Source: Hofstenia miamia
Taxonomy: Eukaryota; Xenacoelomorpha; Acoela; Hofsteniidae
NCBI GenBank assembly: GCA_900660155.1
Contig: CABFPE010000140.1
Span: forward strand, 662,967-726,966
Length of the DNA: 64,000 nt
Reading direction: 5' to 3'
A model generated the notes under the pieces. It did not search any database, was not told the DNA's origin, and saw only the letters and a program-made list of their open reading frames with translations. The position numbers and the translations under genes are program-made. Positions 11,650 through 23,249 of this stretch are shown here, piece by piece. How positions within the stretch are numbered: the first letter of the stretch is position 1; every line of letters begins with the position of its first letter.

Positions 11650-13541
11650 AATGAACTGTAACCCTTTTGTATGTAATGAATAGCCCCTGAGAAAACGAAT
11701 TATATGTTGTATAATAGCATCACATGTATAATTTTTCTGAGTTTATAACATGGTTAAGTGATTTTATAGACAATGTTTTTCACTATATTAACCTAAAAAA
11801 ATTTTTGTTTCAAAATGTCTTAAAATTCTTAGTAGTCTACCTTTTAAATACCATGCATCTATATTTTTGTAGGTGTGAATAATACACTTTTCACGTTTTT
11901 TTTACATTTCCATTTTAATCAATTTATGTGTAATTAATCTTGTTTTAATTGCATGTGTTGAAATTTTTCTATCTTTTAACTAACAACTGACTGAAACTAT
12001 AAATTATACACATTGGTTTTTGCTTTTGTTGTGTCATTTGGGTGATATTTACCAAAAATGTATTAAATTCTCAGAATTTATAACGTGGTTAAGTGATTTT
12101 ATAGACAATGTTTTTTGTTAATAATTTGCTAATACAGTAAAACATGTTAGAATGTCCATTGTTCATTGCAAAAAAGGAGAGTTCACAGTAAATTTAGATA
12201 TGGAATTATATATTTATTGATTGATTTTTGAAAAAACCACTATCATCACAATCAATTGTTGTGAAAAATGAACTTTGTATGAATATTAAGTGTATACATT
12301 TGAGCAAAATGACGGTAAAACAAAAGAATTTATCTGGTTGGTTTATTATCATTGCTTTAAAACAAATGAATTTAAGAAAACAACATAAAAAATATTCTTG
12401 GGAACAATGCATGTGGAGATTTGTTAATTTTTTTACAATGCATTTATAATTTATAAGGGAAGGTAAAAAAAATTCCCTGCAGTAAGCAAAAATGCTGTTC
12501 AATTTTAGAGAGATTGTGTATTAATTTATCCAAATCATTTTAATTTCAATAAATGATTATCATGCTAACTTTGTTTAAATAATTTAAATATTGGATTAGG
12601 TAGATTGTACCATTAGCTGAAATAGTCTATTTATTTATTTGTTAAAGAAATGTGTACAAGAACAACATGTTCTAGTTTCCATAGGGATATTATAATGGCC
12701 AAACAACACGTTTAAGGAAAAATATTCAGTAAATAATTAATGAAATAATATTACATTTTAAAGTTCTTTTGTTCTATTTAAATGAATCATTTATCAATGA
12801 CGTTGCTTCATTTTTAGAAATGCTATTTCTTTTGTATCAAGTTACAAATTGACTAGAATGATTATTTTTCTGGCGAAATATAATGAAGACTCAGTCAATA
12901 TCTATCAATATTTATGCTCAGATGTGAAAATGGTTCTTTGATTCCATACTGCATCTTCAAATAGGTATGCTTATTGTTGAATTTTAGTGAATATACATTT
13001 TAAAATTGGAACTTTATTCAACATTTGGTAATGTGTAGCAATATTTGGGTGAATTTATTCACCAAGTTTTCTATTTACAGTCAATAAATGATGACATAGC
13101 GTTTTGGAATTGCTTAGATTTCAAATACATCTTTGCATGTAAGCATTGGTATGCATTTGATCCTTGAACTTTGCTTGCATCATGTTTGCACTAGCTTGTA
13201 ATACTTATTAAAAATCGTATTTTTACACAATATTCAATCTAACACTTGATGCATGGGTTGTAATATTTACCAAAAATGCTTTGAATTTCAAGTCATGGTG
13301 AAGTTTATACCATGAGTAAGCAATTTGTTATGGTCAATGTTTTCAACATATTAACCTATATTTTGTTAGGTTGTAATTTTCTCAAAATTCTTATTGATCT
13401 ATCTTTTAAATACCATGTGCATATATTTTTTATGTATGAATAATACTATTTAGAAGTATTTGTATATGTATTCTAATATCTGACCTTGCTCAGCACAAAA
13501 CTTTACGTTTAATCTAACAATATATGATGTTGACACTGGTT
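11650..13541. repeat. AT-rich repeat tract with units shared with 20240-22000
   Basis: Several recognisable blocks recur. A block containing GTTAAGTGATTTTATAGACA occurs near 11750, 12090 and 21860. A block ending TTTTAAATACCATG occurs near 11840, 13400 and 21930. A block with TTGTTGTGTCATTTGG occurs near 12030 and 21795. The opening CCCTTTTGTATGTAATG near 11660 has a counterpart near 20250. Copies therefore lie on both sides of the long-inverted-repeat element, in direct orientation. No coding sequence is supported; the two opposite open frames near 12206-12502 have no domain. Confidence 0.6.
13536..13541. repeat. 6-bp target-site duplication, left copy (CTGGTT)
   Basis: CTGGTT directly precedes the AG-start of the long-inverted-repeat element. 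The identical hexamer follows its other end at 19785-19790. Confidence 0.8.
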
Positions 13542-14293
13542 AGTAGTAATGGCCGCGGCAACCCTGTGCCACTTTTTCTGATTGGTTGAGAGGTGGAGGC
13601 AAGACCGTGCCACCTTTTTCTGATTGGTAGAGAGGGGTGGCCTTTGACCTGAGATGCTGTGGATATTGCTGATGGTGTTGTACTGACGTCAAGGAAGTCA
13701 TGCACTTTTACTAGTTTTTGTGTTATGTAATCTAATTTAGTTTTACATTTTTTTACTTTTCCACATTAACTTACATTTTTTTAGTTTTACTTTCCCACAT
13801 TAACTTACTTTACATGTATTACTTTCACACATTAACTTACTTTACATGTATTACTTTCACACATTAACTTACTTTATATGTATTACTTTCCCACATTAAC
13901 TTACTTTTAAGTTTTATTTTCCCACATTAACTCACATTTTTTTAGTTTTACTTTCCCACATTACCTTACATTATATGTATTAATTTCCCACATTTACATA
14001 CTTGTTTAAAAAGTGGAATCAAAAAATATTTATAAGTAAAAATAAATATAAATACATGCTTCCACAGACGCATACTCTCACCATACAGAAAAAACAAACA
14101 TTTATAAAAAATAAATTTGTTTACAAAGAAAATATGGAAAACACTACTAAATGATAACGTTCTTATAGCGAATTTCATCTACAGTTGAATGATAATATTC
14201 GTAATGACTTCATTGTTGGATAAGAATGGTGAAGAAAACATCCATAAGAATACTCCAAGATAGAAGTTCTTCTAATAATGTTAGTTGACAATG
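13542..14293 (+). repeat. Left long terminal inverted repeat
   Basis: This arm matches the reverse complement of 18708-19784 through a GC-richer 200-bp outer part, a short array of the 32-bp repeat (about 13735-13990) and an inner part ending near CTTCTAATAATGTTAG at about 14290. It is shorter than the right arm mainly because its repeat array has fewer copies. Confidence 0.85.
13735..13990 (-). repeat. Array of 32-bp tandem repeat (left arm)
   Basis: About eight units, read here as ACATTAACTTAC blocks alternating with TTTACATGTATTACTTTC or TTTTAGTTTTACTTTCCC variants. It is the complement of the larger array at 19010-19570. Confidence 0.85.
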
Positions 14294-14609
14294 CTAAAAC
14301 ATTCAATTAGTACAATAAAAACAGAAATTAAAATAGTGACAACAGTTTTAATCTTTACATACACAACAAATCATAACAATGAAAAACCATATGTATTATT
14401 ATAATGTAAAAGAATGCTTACCAAATAATTTTTGTAGTTTTATCACAACATTGTTCTGCAAGTGGCACATCATGATTTTCATAGATAGCGTCTAAATTAT
14501 ACAAGTCATTATTAAAACAAGATAACATTCACAATTAAAAACACATGACAATCAACAATTAAATGTGCAACAAAACAAACGATGTTTTATTTATGATGAA
14601 ACATTCATA

Positions 14610-16432
14610 CAAACTGTCATCACAGCGTATTTACCAAACAGTGTTAGTCCATCTAAAATAAACATTATTGTCTTTATTGAAATGTGTGCGAAATTTTTAT
14701 ACAAAAGTCTATTTTCCAAGTGCAATAAATGATCTAAATCGATAATATAAATTTTTAAACAAAAGACATATATACCCCAGTGTCTATAATAAATTTTTCA
14801 CAATGTTCACTTTCATTTTTAATTCATTTGAATCGTGGAACCTAAAGACATGGTAAAATGACAAATAAAACAATTATTTTTACATACCAATCGAATTTGT
14901 CATTTCAAAATGGTGTAATGTGATAATTTATTTGAGATTACGCTGAAGGGGATAAAACACTGCATACTCTAAACAAAATACAGTTGTACTTTTATAATTA
15001 CACAAACCAATCAATTGACGTACGAACAAAACACATATTCAAGTGGATTGTTGTATGAGGCAAGGTAATAAATCACTGAAACTTCACTTGATATGCAGAC
15101 GAAACATATCCTTGTGATTACAGAGACAATGTTAATCTTCAATTGTGTATAGTAAAACTAAACACATTGTTATTAAAACATACAAAATAATTTCATTACC
15201 ATTATTGCGAGGACTTGAACAATTTGGAGGCTTTTTTCAATCATTGATTAGAGGCATATAGCAGACTTTTAATCTAAACAAATTATTAATTGCGATATAA
15301 AGATTAATTATCATACTTTAGCATGAGGCGAAACAAACAGCAGAGGCTTTTCATGGGAACATCATTTTTTTTCATTAAAGTATTAATCTAAAGAGATATA
15401 AATATACAAATAACAAAATTGTTTATACCGTGGATAGAAAAACATTCTTGTGAGAAAGTGGTGAAACAAAATCATCAATAATAAAATCTAAGCAGTCATA
15501 AACAAATTTTTCCTTTACAATATACAAAAATTCAAATTGATTACAGAGGCAGGATGAGGTGTTGATACAAATCATTTTACATGTCTAAACAAAAATTATT
15601 AAAACGCACACAAAATAATTTTCATATACCTAAACGAGGTCTCTTTGCGTATGAGACAAGGTAATAAATCACTGAAACTTCACTTGATATGCAGACAAAA
15701 TATATCGTTGTGATTACAGAGACAATGTTAATCTTCAATTGTGTATGGCAAAACTAAACACATTGTTATTAAAATATACAAAATAATTTTATTACCATTA
15801 TTGCGAGGACTTGAACAACTTGGAGGCTTTTCAAACATCAATATACATTTGCTGTAGTGTACTTAAACTTGGAGACATTTGCAATTGATGGAATGGAACA
15901 CTACAAATGATAGCAAACAAAGCTAAACATTTTTATTATTTTATCACATGAATAAAACATACATACGTTTGTTGCGGTGGACTTAAACATAGAGGCATTT
16001 TTCAAATGATAAACACGAGTTCATGAACTGACAGCAGACAGAGCTAAATATTTTTATTAATAAATTTATGCATTAAAACACACATAAATTTTTTTTGTAG
16101 TGGAATTTTCGCATGGAGACATGTTTCTTTCTTTCGACAAAAATGACAGAGCATCACAAATGATGGTAGATAGACATATTTGTCATTTTACCATGTCTTT
16201 AGGTTCCATGATTCAAATGAATTAAAAATGAAAGTGAACATTGTGAAAAATTTATTATAGACACTGGGGTATATATGTCTTTTGTTTAAAAATTTACATT
16301 ATCAATTTAGATCATTTATTGCACTTGGAAAATAGACTTTTGTATAAAAATTTCGCACACATTTCAATAAAGACAGTAATGTTTATTTTAGATGGACTAA
16401 CACTGTTTTGTAAATACGCTGTGAGGACCAGG
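14610..16432. repeat. Internal inverted repeat pair (14610-14880 / 16170-16432)
   Basis: The left piece around 14640-14880 (with CATATATACCCCAGTGTC) matches the reverse complement of 16170-16430 (GACACTGGGGTATATATG) over about 250 bases. The spacer of roughly 1.3 kb itself holds a direct repeat. The right piece stops abruptly at about 16432, where a GC-rich insert begins. Confidence 0.8.
15053..15832. repeat. Direct repeat pair (15053-15240 / 15645-15832)
   Basis: Two copies of about 188 bases share GGTAATAAATCACTGAAACT, TTAATCTTCAATTGTG and TTGCGAGGACTTGAACAA with a few differences. Shorter related pieces containing TTGGAGGCTTTT and the GGACTTGAAC motif continue to about 16150, suggesting decayed tandem expansion. 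No coding content. Confidence 0.8.
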
Positions 16433-16500
16433 GGCCCAGCTAACCGGGGGTGCTGGGGGTGATGCACCCCCCCAATATTTTTTATCAGGGGGCAACAAAA
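16433..16500 (+). mobile_element. GC-rich end of a probable hAT-type insertion
   Basis: The sequence changes from repeat arm to CAGGGGCCCAGCTAACCGG followed by a G-run/C-run hairpin (GGGGGTGCTGGGGGTG then CACCCCCCC). CAGGGGC at an end is typical of hAT elements. I did not find the opposite end, so the assignment and extent are uncertain. Confidence 0.3.
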
Positions 16501-17249
16501 TGAATATTTAACAGATGTTGCGTACATTTAATTTTCTACTCATTTTCTAAATTGACAATGCTGTCAGTCCATCTTTTTCAACATTTTTTGAAATAAATAT
16601 TTGAATAAGTGATTTGTGTTTCCTCTGTAAGTTTAATTCTTGAATCTCAGCCATTACAAGTGTGACACAAAATCTAAATTTTTGACCTATTTCATTTGTT
16701 CTATTCTTCTGATTTAAACAAAAGATTAGCATTAATCAGTTTTGCAGATGGACATGAACCTATCCATTCAATTCCATTTCTAGATTTTTAAATGGAAATA
16801 TAATGGAAATTTGTGGAAATAAAAATTCAAAAAGGAGAAATTCTCAACACCATCGAAAATGTTAAACACACCCTAAATGTGCTTAAGAAAATATAAATGT
16901 TTTAAGAACAGTAAAAATTGTTTTATAATAACTAAAATACGTTTGAGTCATACAGAGTGTTGAACACTTTCTCCAAAATAGGAAGATACTTAATTGTATA
17001 AACTATAAGGCTATAGTTAGTCTTAAAAAGTTCTTTTATTTGAGTAATCTCTGCATGAACAAGAAAATTCAAAAGAACACATGACGAATACAAATCAAAA
17101 TTTTGTTAATGTAAACCACATTGACTGAATATTTGCTTCAGCACACTGTTACAACTAAAGCAGTTCTAGCTTCAATGCCTAAGTTAGTGTTATGTGGCAA
17201 TTCAATTTTCTTAGGAGTAGCCGTGTGCAAAATAAATTGTTTACTTAAA

Positions 17250-17820
17250 GGGAATTGGCCATAAGCCTTTGGACGTATCTAGCAGTTGGCTTTAAGCCTT
17301 TAGCCGCATCCAGCTGTTAGCCGTGATTTTTCGCCGTAGTCAACGTTTTTTACTACTACTAAGTGCAATGCAAAGATTCAAGCATGTTCATACTTTGAAC
17401 AATTAAAGAAAATCGTGAAAATGTCTAAGTTTTAAAAACAACAATAGAAATATATAACATGGAAACAAATTGTTCTTCATAATGTTAAAAAATTTGCACG
17501 TCCAAATAACTAAAATTTTGTTAACATGGACTGGACTGAGCTGCTTTTTATCGGTAATAGCATTTCTTCATCCAATAAACAGGTTTTCACCTCAATTTTG
17601 TGTTGCAGGGGCAGCATGTAAATGTCTGATAATGAATGCAAATTGGGGAAAAATATGGCCTTTCGTATTAACTAATACTCTTGTGCATGCATTAATGCAT
17701 TAAGAATCAAAAAGACATCACTAGTACTTTCAGAAATGAATTTTAGCTAGTATTTTGGTCGTAAAACAAAGTCTGTGACCATAGCCAACGGTTGGACGCG
17801 GCTACAACCTGCTAACGGAC
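17250..17820. mobile_element. Possible MITE with imperfect inverted ends
   Basis: The left part near 17290-17330 (TTAGCCGCATCCAGCTGTTAG) is an imperfect inverted match to 17785-17812 (GGTTGGACGCGGCTAC). The interior is non-coding. No clean target duplication was found, so the ends are approximate. Confidence 0.35.
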
Positions 17821-18009
17821 CAGAACACTAGCATATATATGGATATATAGTCCCATTTGTGACATCTAATATCAAATAGCAATTTTGTTATGACCAATAT
17901 ATTGGTGCATCTTCTTATGGTGTAGCAACAACTCAATAATTTACAGAATTTTAGTGATACATTACAGTTTACTACATGAATTTTGCAATATATTGTGGCC
18001 ATACGTAAA

Positions 18010-18690
18010 TGACTTTAATTTATTTATCTTATTCTCTAAAAGTGTACTTTTATTGTGAACAATTCTGGAAATTTGAGATATCCTTGGTTGAGGTAAGGTA
18101 TTCCAAAATTCTATTATGTATGCATTAGCAGCTCCAAAAAATAGTAATTTTGGTTCAACTTATAGTCAGCTTAGTAAGTTATGAAGGCCCACTGTCCCAA
18201 AAGTTTATGTGACGCGGTTAGTACATGACTTTTAGCAGAAATATTTTTACCATTGAATTAGGGGGACATTTAATGATTTTAATTTTACATGATAAATTTC
18301 AATAAGATTGCGTGAGATAGACTTTTGTTTTGAAGCATAAATTGTTTTGTAACGAATATAGAATGTAATTTTAGACTACATGTAAGATATTTTTATCATT
18401 TTGTCAACATTAGGAAATTTATAATTAGGATAGTAAAAAAACATTTGCATGATCAAGAAATGGTAAAAATGCTCTGGCATTGATTTTTTCCAGGGCAATT
18501 AAACGTAGTGCTTGATTGACAGCATTATTTGATTTTTCCCATGTTTGCTGATCAATTTCAAGGTTCATTTTTTGACCAACTTGCGTTTGTAACAAAGGTA
18601 ACAAGAGTGAACCTACCTTATGAAAAACTAAGTTGAATTTCAAATTGTATAGATTATCTATCATTGTTTTTCAAGTAGAGCTGAATGTTT
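18010..18690 (-). other. Unassigned stretch with a minus open frame (18425-18664)
   Basis: The minus strand carries a 79-codon open frame (with ALRLIALEKINARAFLPF). Further down, in another frame, comes a short FWNTLPQPRIS-like string. WN.LP is common near the C-terminus of LINE reverse transcriptases, so a LINE tail is possible, but the evidence is thin. It ends at the N at 18707. Confidence 0.25.
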
Positions 18691-18706
18691 TAATATACGC
18701 CAGTCA

Positions 18707-18707
18707 N
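18707..18707. other. Single N at the start of the right inverted arm
   Basis: The homology of the right arm to the left arm begins immediately after this N, suggesting an assembly join at the repeat edge. Confidence 0.8.
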
Positions 18708-19784
18708 GTCAACTAACATTATTAGAAGAACTTCTATCTTGGAGTATTCTTGTGGATGTTTTCTCCACCATTCTCATCCAACAATGAAGTCATTACGAAT
18801 ATTATCATTCAACTGTAGATGAAATTCGCTATATGAATGTTATAATTTAGTAGTGTTTTCCATATTTTCTTTGTAAACAAATTGATTTTTTTATAAATGT
18901 TTGTTTTTTCTGTATGGCGAGAGTATGCGTCTGTGGAAGCATGTATTTATATTTATTTTTACTTGGAAATATTTTTTGATTCCAATTTTTAAACAAGTAT
19001 ATAAATGTGAGAAAATAATGCATATAATGTAAGGTAATGTGGGAAAGTAAAACTAAAAAAATGTGAGTTAATGTGGGAGAGTAAAACTAAAAAGTAAGTT
19101 AATGTGGGAAAGTAATACATATAAAGTAAGTTAATGTGTAAAAGTAATACATGTAAAGTAAGTTAATGTGGGAAAGTGATACATGTAAAGTAAGTTAATG
19201 TGTGAAAGTAATACATGTAAAGTAAGTTAATGTGGGAAAGTGATACATGTAAAGTAAGTTAATGTGTGAAAGTAATACATGTAAAGTAAGTTAATGTGGG
19301 AAAGTGATACATGTAAAGTAAGTTAATGTGTGAAAGTAATACATGTAAAGTAAGTTAATGTGGGAAAGTGATACATGTAAAGTAAGTTAATGTGTGAAAG
19401 TAATACATGTAAAGTAAGTTAATGTGTGAAAGTAATACATGTAAAGTAAGTTAATGTGTGAAAGTAATACATGTAAAGTAAGTTAATGTGGCAAAGTAAA
19501 ACTAAAAAAATGTAAGGTAATGTGGGAAAGTAAAACTAAAAAAATGTAAGTTAATGTGGAAAAGTAAAAAAAATGTAAAACTAAATTAGATTACATAAAT
19601 AACACAAAAACTAGTAAAAGTACATGACTTCCATGACGTCAGTACAACACCATCAGCAATATCCACGGCGTCGCAGGGCAAAGGCCACCCCTCTCTACCA
19701 ATCAGGAAAAAGTGGCACGGTCTTGCCTCCACCTGTCAACCAATCAGAAAAAAGTGGCACATTGTTGGCGCGGCCATTACTACT
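18708..19784 (-). repeat. Right long terminal inverted repeat
   Basis: It is the reverse-complement counterpart of 13542-14293. It contains the inner part, a long 32-bp repeat array and the GC-richer outer 200 bases ending in ATTACTACT, followed by the CTGGTT duplication at 19785-19790. Confidence 0.85.
19010..19570 (+). repeat. Array of 32-bp tandem repeat with 64-bp higher order (right arm)
   Basis: About 16 units of the form GTAAGTTAATGTGKGAAAGT plus RATACATGTAAA. In the centre two versions alternate regularly (GTGGGAAAGTGATAC and GTGTGAAAGTAATAC), giving a 64-bp higher-order unit. The outermost units carry AAAACTAAAAAAATG instead of ATACATGTAAA. Confidence 0.9.
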
Positions 19785-19790
19785 CTGGTT
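19785..19790. repeat. 6-bp target-site duplication, right copy (CTGGTT)
   Basis: Identical to 13536-13541 and directly abutting the ACTACT end of the element. Confidence 0.8.
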
Positions 19791-20500
19791 CATACATCAG
19801 ATTTCTTTTTTCATAGCAGATTATCAGGGGTTGTGTTGGGTTTAGCAATTTGTGTTAATGCTAAACACATGTGTACATTTAATTATCTTTATGTCTGTAT
19901 TGCACTGGAATTTTTGCAAGAGAAAATATGGTGTGCTTTGAAAATGAAAAAGAAGTCTTTTGCATGCTTATGCCTTTATGCATAAACCACATTTAAATTG
20001 TTCAAAAAACGAATTTGATTTTAACATGTAGGTCTATATTTTATGCATTTGTAATGTTAACTCATTTTTACATATAATCCATGCTTACTTTTTCTGATAA
20101 ACTAGCTTGCTTTTATTTTATATGACACCTCTGTAATGTTAAGTTTTAACAAAGAAATTTCTTGTTTTTGCATTTGAATATTAGCAAAACAAATTAAATA
20201 CATGGAACTTTTAAAATGGAAAAAAGCAACATAATTGAAAAACAAAGTGCAACCCTTTTACATGTAATGTATGATTCCCAAAAAATGTTAAACATTGTAC
20301 ATTAAACTTGTAAGTAGTAGAATCATTAGGAATTCTAATGGATGGAAGAAATATTAGTCATCAATGCATTATCACAAATCCAACATAAGCCCAATTAGCC
20401 AGCTAATGTATGCAAACAATAGTATGCCCCAGCAAACTAAAGTAATGTGTGATATACCACTCATGTGTATATTATTTATTACATTTATTTTTTATTATGC
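19791..20500. other. AT-rich non-coding stretch
   Basis: No gene seen. Near 20250 a segment with CAACCCTTTTACATGTAATG resembles 11655-11700. Confidence 0.5.
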
Positions 20501-20507
20501 ACTCTAC

Positions 20508-20730
20508 CATAGATAACTAAATACTAACTGGATGTGAAACAGTTGGCAAGTGACGCCTAATTTTAACGAATATGTTGCAATAATCAACACATGATTGCGA
20601 AATATTATGCTTGATGTCAGAGCACTTAAAATATTCTCCGCTTACTCTAATTTACCCCTTGGAACTATTGCGACGGATTGAGTGCCACTTGTCAAGTGCT
20701 TTGCATCCAGGTAATATTTAGTTATCTATG
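20508..20730. mobile_element. MITE with about 50-bp inverted ends and perfect 7-bp target duplication
   Basis: The two ends, CATAGATAACTAAATA on the left and TATTTAGTTATCTATG on the right, are inverted copies. They match at about 40 of the first 50 positions. ACTCTAC at 20501-20507 is repeated exactly at 20731-20737. The 223-bp interior is non-coding. A 7-bp duplication fits P-type elements better than hAT (8 bp) or mariner (TA), but the superfamily cannot be fixed without an autonomous relative. Confidence 0.85.
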
Positions 20731-21143
20731 ACTCTACTATTGTATTTTTATCTTGTTTTTCTCAGGTGTTTTATTACCCACTTTAGTAAAAAAAATGAAT
20801 TATGAATAATATGTCTATTAGTGTTCTAACTATGCACTTGATTTATTTTGTGCCAGTGTGCTCAAACCCCTGTGTTTTTACTGTATAAGTGGAATTTTAG
20901 TGAATGGAATCAGAGGAGATGCTTTTTCATTTGATAAATTTTGACTCACCCCCATCACACAGTTTAGAATGTAGTGTTTTTGACTTGGGGAGAATTGAAG
21001 TGATCAAGTGATACTTTACAAAAGACCAGTGCAAATTGTCAACTAATTATCTTAACGCACTAGAGATTGTGGGTGACAATGGCTTTTTAAGCTGGGGAAT
21101 TCAAGTGTATTTTGATTTAATGTTAAAAGATTAATGACTAATC

Positions 21144-21603
21144 AACTATCTGCTTTAATGCTACTTTAAAAAAGCAAGATGAAGTAGACTGGAGACTTCA
21201 AATACATCTTTACACAAAATAACAGGGTATGTTGTATATGTTTTTCCATATTTTATTTTCAACATCTAAATGCATTGATGTATTATTTGTCTTTTCCATC
21301 ANATCAGCTTACTTAAATGACGTTTGTTTCTCAAAATTCTTAGCGACTTGTCTTCTAATTAACATGCAGTTGGATATTTTGCATTTAAATTATATGCTAT
21401 TAACTAGCTTTGTTTACCTATTGACAAATATTTTACGCATTTAGNAACTATCTGCTTTAATGCTACTTTAAAAAAGCAAGATGAAGTAGACTGGAGACTT
21501 CAAATACATCTTTACACAAAATAACAGGGTATGTTGTATATGTTTTTCCATATTTTATTTTCAACATCTAAATGCATTGATGTATTATTTGTCTTTTCCA
21601 TCA
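21144..21603. repeat. Perfect 158-bp direct repeat around a 142-bp copied segment bounded by Ns
   Basis: 21144-21301 and 21446-21603 are identical over 158 bases. Between them lies N (21302), then 142 bases identical to 22580-22721, then N (21445). Perfect identity with single Ns at both joins points to an assembly or gap-filling artefact rather than a transposition. Confidence 0.85.
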
Positions 21604-22519
21604 TACACATTTGGTATGCCTTTATGCGTTTTACATTTTAGTATTTCTCTTTCCAACGTACACAGTTTTTGATTTAAACTTAGGTGATTTTTGCTGTGTT
21701 GAATATTTCATTTAATTGCATGCACTCAACATTTACTACTTTTATAACTAGTAACTTACTGAAACTATAAATTATGCACACTAATTTTTGCTTTGTTGTG
21801 TCATTTGGATGGTATTTACTGAAGAGCATGAATTAAATTTTTCCAAGTCTGTAATGTTTTTTATGGTTAAGTGATTTTATAGACATTGTTTTCACTATGT
21901 ATAATATTACTTTGTATTTTCCTTGAAATTCTATCTTTTAAATACCATGCATCTATATTTTTGTGTGTGAATAATAAAATATTTACAAACATTTATACAT
22001 TTACAATGGTGAATGCATCACAGAGTTTACAAATTTAACAATTGGAAATCATATCTATTGATGGAAAAATTCGTCATCAACTATTAATAGTGAATGTGTC
22101 ATCGTATTTATGTATTAAAGTTACAAAGCAGAAAATCCCAGTAATTTATGTAGAAACACAAAGTCATAAATGAAATAAGGTGAAAAAATGTGCAAAAGTA
22201 AGTAAACATGTAACATGCAGTTGGTTGTTTTATCAATCATGATGTTTTGTTTGAAATCTAGCATGTTTTTCAAGTTGTGTGAAATGCTTACAACAACATT
22301 TACTATAATAAAGAACTATTCATTTGTTGGATGTCAAATATACATTATTACAGTATGTAAATCAAAGGAAGATTTTGACTTTCTCCCTCATCATATCCAA
22401 ATGTATTCAACTGGTACAAATGCAATTTTCATAGCATTGGTTTTACAGAAGGAAACCTTACAAATGAAGAAATGATTACTTTTATTGAATCTCTTAACTT
22501 ATCATGTAGAAATAAAACA

Positions 22520-22949
22520 TTGTTTTTGGCGCACAACTAATTTTGGATGGGTGAATTAATGCATTACTATTATGGATACATCAGCTTACTTAAATGACGT
22601 TTGTTTCTCAAAATTCTTAGCGACTTGTCTTCTAATTAACATGCAGTTGGATATTTTGCATTTAAATTATATGCTATTAACTAGCTTTGTTTACCTATTG
22701 ACAAATATTTTACGCATTTAGAATGTTTAATTCAACATGGAAGCATGAGTAATTTTGGAGGGATTAATTAGTAGATTGCTATTATGGATACATCAGCTTA
22801 CAATGTACTGAATAATCTGGAACCACAAGTTTGGGCGTCATGATTTCCCATGTCAACTATGAAAATAAATGGTGATACCTCTGTGAAAATTTGCTAGATG
22901 CAGTAAAACTCTGCACAATAACTTGGTCTGCACAAAAACAGCTCATATA
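22520..22949 (+). repeat. Repeat copy homologous to 23683-24060
   Basis: The block TACATCAGCTTACTTAAATG to CAAAAACAGCTCATATA recurs at 23683-24060 with about 5 percent difference, and in reverse complement inside 5830-6210. This copy is interrupted at the TA of CTCATATA (22948-22949) by a mariner. Confidence 0.85.
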
Positions 22950-23249
22950 CGAGATGTGATCAAAAATACAGTGAATGAATTTTTATAGCAGCAACTGCTG
23001 ACGCTACATCCATATGCTGTAATTTGTCCAGTAGCATGATCAACTGAGACAGGCAGGGACAAGTTGCAACACGTTCGAGCTTGTCAGTCGGCTACCAGAG
23101 CCGCTAGAGTGACGTTGAGTTTATCATGTCTGTTGCGCAACATGGATTTTGAACAATGCATTAACATTAATTTTTGTTTTAAGTTGAAAAAGAACGCCAA
23201 AGAACCTCACAAAATGTTTAAATCGGTGTACAGCGATAATGTGGTAACT
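22950..23249 (+). mobile_element. 5' end of a mariner transposon with transposase N-terminus
   Basis: The element begins at a TA target. Its left end CGAGATGTGATCAAAAATAC resembles mariner inverted ends. A transposase start at 23142 encodes MDFEQCININFCFKLKKNAK, matching the N-terminal helix-turn-helix region of mariner transposases (the EQR..IKFC.KLGK pattern). It continues to SVYSDNVVT and then stops at the N at 23250. The catalytic domain and right end are missing. The uninterrupted repeat copies at 24050 and 5830 show what the empty site looks like. Confidence 0.8.

Larger units (their letters stand above)
13542..19784. mobile_element. Polinton-like fossil, non-autonomous, with long terminal inverted repeats
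   Basis: The ends are inverted copies starting AGTAGTAATGGCCGCG. They are flanked by a perfect 6-bp duplication. A 5'-AG start, a 6-bp target duplication and inverted ends of several hundred bases are the known hallmarks of Polintons/Mavericks. The left arm runs 13542-14293 and the right arm 18708-19784, each holding an array of a 32-bp repeat. The interior (14.3-18.7 kb) shows none of the polymerase, integrase, ATPase or capsid genes of the family. This is therefore at best a non-autonomous derivative or an internally replaced fossil, with nested inserts (about 16433 and 17250-17820). Arm divergence suggests moderate to old age. Other superfamilies with 6-bp duplications are not excluded. 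Confidence 0.55.

Noticed and set aside
13542-19784. LTR retrotransposon reading of the long terminal repeats
   Set aside because: The repeats are inverted, not direct, and the start is AG with a 6-bp duplication rather than TG...CA.
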